Assembly (NCBI RefSeq): GCF_900218035.1
Contig: NZ_OBMR01000010.1
Location: 62,001-126,000, forward strand
Direction: 5' to 3'
Length of the DNA: 64,000 nt
Source of the DNA: Pseudobutyrivibrio ruminis DSM 9787
Lineage (GTDB): Bacteria; Bacillota; Clostridia; Lachnospirales; Lachnospiraceae
Position numbers and translations under genes: made by a program. The notes under the pieces are model-generated. The model was given only the letters and a program-made list of their open reading frames with translations. It did not search any database and was not told the DNA's origin. Of this stretch, positions 61,398 through 64,000 are shown in pieces; the stretch's first letter is position 1, and every line of letters starts with the position of its first letter.

Positions 61398-62912
61398 ATG
61401 GATGAAAATTTGTTGATCACAATGCGAGATATCTCTAAGTCCTTTCCCGGAGTTAAAGCTTTGGATCATGCTCAGTTTACCCTGAGAAAGGGTGAAATAC
61501 ATGCACTGATGGGAGAAAATGGTGCGGGAAAATCAACACTGATTAAGGTGTTGACTGGTGTATATTCTCTTGACGCAGGTGAAATCCACGTTGCTGGAGT
61601 TGATGGACCTGTAGTTAATCATTCAACATTAGAAGCCCAGGAAAAGGGCATTGCAACAGTTTATCAAGAAGTAAACCTCTGTCCAAACCTCACTGTTGCA
61701 GAAAACCTATTTATCGGCCGTGAGCCAAAAACAAAAATTGGAACCATCGATTGGCGAACAATGAACAAGAGAGCCAAGGAAATAATGGATGGTTTGGAAA
61801 TTAATATTGATGTAACTATTGCTCTTGAAAATTATTCTCTTGCAATCCAGCAGATGATAGCTATTGCAAGAGCTGTAGATATGGACTGTAAAGTTCTAAT
61901 CCTTGATGAGCCTACATCATCACTTGATGATAACGAGGTAGAAAAGCTCTTTAAGGTAATGCGTGACTTGAAAGCAAAGGGAGTTGGAATAATATTTGTA
62001 ACTCATTTCTTGGAGCAGGTATATGAGGTATGCGATACTATCACTGTTCTCAGAAATGGCGAGTTTGCAGGAGAGTACACAGTTGAGGAGATGCCACGTG
62101 TCAAGCTTGTAGCGGCAATGCTTGGTAAGGATTTCGATGATCTGGCATCTATCAAAAAGGAAGGGGCAGAACACACATCTGATGAAGTTGTCGTGGAAGC
62201 CAAAGGCCTTAGCCATAAGGGAACAATCAAACCATTTGATTTTGAAATCAAGAAAGGTGAGGTTGTTGGTGTTACAGGACTTTTGGGATCTGGTCGTTCA
62301 GAAATGGTTCGTTGCATCTACGGTGCTGATAAAGCTCAAACTGGTACTCTGAAAATGAACGGCAAAAATCTTAATGTAAAAGAGCCTCTTGATGCTATCA
62401 AAGCAGGCATGGGATATTTGCCAGATGATAGAAAGGCGGACGGCTGTATAGGCGACCTTTCAGTAAGGGAGAATATAATTCTTGCCCTTCAGGCTAGAAA
62501 CGGAATGTTCAAAAAGATTCCTGTTTCAAAACAAATCGAACTTGCAGACAAGTTTATCGACATGCTTCAAATCAAGACAGCATCTCGTGAAACTCCTATT
62601 AACCAGCTGTCAGGTGGTAATCAACAAAAGGTTATCCTTGCAAGATGGTTATGCACACATCCTGATTTCTTAATTCTGGATGAGCCAACCAGAGGTATTG
62701 ATATCGGAACAAAGACAGAGTTCCAGAAGTTGGCTTTGAAATTTGCGGAAGAAGAGGGAATGAGCATTGTATTTATTTCCTCTGAAATTGAAGAAATGCT
62801 TCGTACATGTTCAAGAATGTACGTAATGCGCGATGGCGCCCAGGTTGGAGAAATTACTGAAAATCTTAACCAAGAAACAGTCATGGCAGCCATAGCAGGA
62901 GGTGCAGAATAA
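61398..62912 (+). CDS. Sugar ABC transporter ATP-binding protein (YtfR/RbsA type)
   Basis: 504 residues, two ABC domains in tandem. Domain 1: Walker A GENGAGKST, signature-type ENYSLAIQQMIAIARA and Walker B VLILDEPTSSLD. Domain 2: degenerate Walker A GLLGSGRSE (as is usual for this family), then the signature INQLSGGNQQKVILARWL and Walker B FLILDEPTRGID. It powers import of the sugar bound by the YtfQ-like protein. AAAGGAAAGG precedes the ATG. Its stop overlaps the permease start by one base. Confidence 0.95.
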   Translation: MDENLLITMRDISKSFPGVKALDHAQFTLRKGEIHALMGENGAGKSTLIKVLTGVYSLDAGEIHVAGVDGPVVNHSTLEAQEKGIATVYQEVNLCPNLTVAENLFIGREPKTKIGTIDWRTMNKRAKEIMDGLEINIDVTIALENYSLAIQQMIAIARAVDMDCKVLILDEPTSSLDDNEVEKLFKVMRDLKAKGVGIIFVTHFLEQVYEVCDTITVLRNGEFAGEYTVEEMPRVKLVAAMLGKDFDDLASIKKEGAEHTSDEVVVEAKGLSHKGTIKPFDFEIKKGEVVGVTGLLGSGRSEMVRCIYGADKAQTGTLKMNGKNLNVKEPLDAIKAGMGYLPDDRKADGCIGDLSVRENIILALQARNGMFKKIPVSKQIELADKFIDMLQIKTASRETPINQLSGGNQQKVILARWLCTHPDFLILDEPTRGIDIGTKTEFQKLALKFAEEEGMSIVFISSEIEEMLRTCSRMYVMRDGAQVGEITENLNQETVMAAIAGGAE

Positions 62913-63958
62913 TGGAAAACTTTAAGAAATTAACAAAACAACCACTATTCCTACCAATCTTCTGTATGATATTGGTTTTGCTTATCAACTTGATTAAGAG
63001 CCCTGCATTCTTTTCAATCAAGATTCAGGATGGTGTTTTGTTTGGACGTTTAATCGATATTTTGAACCGTGGTTCAGAAATCGCAATCCTTGCAGTAGGA
63101 CAGACACTTGTAGTTGCAGTTTCAGCAGGTACTGATATTTCCGTTGGTTCAGTAATGTCATTATCAGCATGTAGCTGCTGTATGTTACTTGCAGGCTACG
63201 GAAACAACTCAGTAAACGAGCTTATGGTTCCAATGGGAATCGGAATGCTTTTTGGTGTACTTATGGGTGGTGTCTGCGGTGCAATGAACGGTGCCCTTGT
63301 ATCCAAACTAAAGATACAACCAATGGTCGCAACCTTGATTTTATTTACGGCGGCACGAGCAATCGGTTTGTTGCTTTGCAACAACCAGATTACGTATATA
63401 CGATATGAGCCTTACAAATATTTAGGTAACTTCCTACCAGGATGTCCAATACCTACACCAGTATTTGTGGCAGCATTAGTAATCCTTATTGTAACTATTC
63501 TTTTGAAAAAGACAGCACTTGGACTTTATATCCAGTCAGTTGGTATCAACAGCAGAGCAGCTAGAATATCTGGTATCAATTCAGATGTAATTTGCTTTAT
63601 TTGCTACCTTGTTTGTGGTATCTGTGCTGGTATCGCAGGTATTGTAGCTTCATCAAGAATCTACTCAGCAGATTCAAACAACATTGGTCTTAACTACGAA
63701 TTGGATGCCATCCTTGCAGTAGCACTTGGTGGCAACTCACTTGGTGGTGGTAAATTCAACCTTGCTGGTTCAATCATTGGTGCATACACAATCCAGGCAA
63801 TCACAACAACACTTCTTGCTATGGGTGTTTCAACAGATAAGGCTCCAGTGTTTAAGGCTATCATCGTTATCATAATCGTAGTAGTGCAGGCTCCTGCATT
63901 CAAAGCCTACATGGCAGCAAGAAAGGCCCAGAAGGCTCACATAAAGGAGGCAGCATAA
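62912..63958 (+). CDS. Sugar ABC transporter permease (YtfT/RbsC type)
   Basis: 348 residues with about 8-10 membrane segments of the BPD_transp_2 family. The conserved stretch AILAVGQTLVVAVSAGTDISVGSVMSLSA lies near residues 50-78, and DAILAVALGGNSLGGGKFNLAGSIIGAYTIQ near 265-295. It forms the channel with the second permease starting at 63958. Start overlaps the ATPase stop by one base, so the genes are translationally coupled. Confidence 0.95.
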   Translation: MENFKKLTKQPLFLPIFCMILVLLINLIKSPAFFSIKIQDGVLFGRLIDILNRGSEIAILAVGQTLVVAVSAGTDISVGSVMSLSACSCCMLLAGYGNNSVNELMVPMGIGMLFGVLMGGVCGAMNGALVSKLKIQPMVATLILFTAARAIGLLLCNNQITYIRYEPYKYLGNFLPGCPIPTPVFVAALVILIVTILLKKTALGLYIQSVGINSRAARISGINSDVICFICYLVCGICAGIAGIVASSRIYSADSNNIGLNYELDAILAVALGGNSLGGGKFNLAGSIIGAYTIQAITTTLLAMGVSTDKAPVFKAIIVIIIVVVQAPAFKAYMAARKAQKAHIKEAA

Positions 63959-64000
63959 TGAAGACGAGAAGAAAATTAGATCCAAATACAGTTTTAATAT
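63958..64000 (+). CDS. Second sugar permease, 5' end only (YjfF-like by position)
   Basis: The ATG shares a base with the preceding stop (TAATG), with AAAGGAGG upstream. Fourteen codons (MKTRRKLDPNTVLI) run to the window edge. In YtfQRT-YjfF-type systems a second permease gene sits here. Identity is inferred from position alone. Confidence 0.6.
   Translation, partial: MKTRRKLDPNTVLI

Overview
The window looks like a chromosomal piece of an AT-rich anaerobic Firmicute of the family Lachnospiraceae. Butyrivibrio or Pseudobutyrivibrio is the best guess, but it rests on gene content and not on any marker search. Pointers are fermentative L-lactate dehydrogenase, a flavo-diiron protein, hybrid-cluster protein, class III fructose-bisphosphatase, several YesM/YesN-type sensor systems wired to plant-sugar ABC importers, a GH127 arabinofuranosidase, a domain-permuted GH3 enzyme and good Shine-Dalgarno sites on most genes. 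No rRNA, tRNA, CRISPR array, phage or transposase gene was seen.

Layout. 1-5.2 kb: end of an FprA-type flavoprotein, ldh behind a long stem-loop leader, then small housekeeping or unknown genes (GNAT, YbaK deacylase, DUF4186, a 56-residue DUF3006-like protein, HD hydrolase, half-size EamA transporter). 5.2-16.1 kb: a sugar-utilisation block (YesM kinase, YesN regulator, two paralogous solute-binding lipoproteins, two permeases, GH127 enzyme) plus a metallo-beta-lactamase-fold hydrolase. This block is flanked by two exact 59-bp direct repeats, which suggests it was inserted at the 5' end of the small gene at 16103. 16.1-23.1 kb: a patchwork of unknown and accessory genes, including a GNAT gene remnant, a RibD-like reductase, a DeoR/HAD pair and a NimA-like flavoprotein behind a structured leader. 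23.1-27.2 kb: a nitrosative-stress regulon (DUF438/hemerythrin/PAS protein, Crp/Fnr regulator, hcp) marked by two identical 16-bp palindromes. 27.2-36.5 kb: chemotaxis receptor, fbp, MATE pump, DUF3783, EAL and DHH phosphoesterase genes.

36.5-49.8 kb is mainly core genes: pepF, dnaE, pfkA, a SpoU-type methyltransferase, two HAD-like paralogues (one fused to a ParB-like domain), a small alarmone synthetase, uppP, cysE and metF. Between the convergent uppP and cysE genes lies a 628-bp near-palindrome with arms of about 280 nt, the strangest object in the window. 49.9-64 kb: a permuted GH3 protein with an altered catalytic motif, an NhaD/ArsB-type ion transporter, a cytidylate-kinase-like protein, and a second sugar block (YesN, YesM, binding lipoprotein; convergent GntR/AraR-type repressor; YtfQ-like binding protein, ATPase, two permeases, the last cut by the window end).

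How it fits together: both sugar blocks have the same logic. A binding protein overlaps the two-component genes and is a paralogue of the transporter's own binding protein next door, and the transporter's binding-protein gene is separated from the membrane genes by a stem-loop. This suggests three-component sugar sensing with a dedicated sensory binding protein, and high expression of the transport binding protein relative to its permeases.
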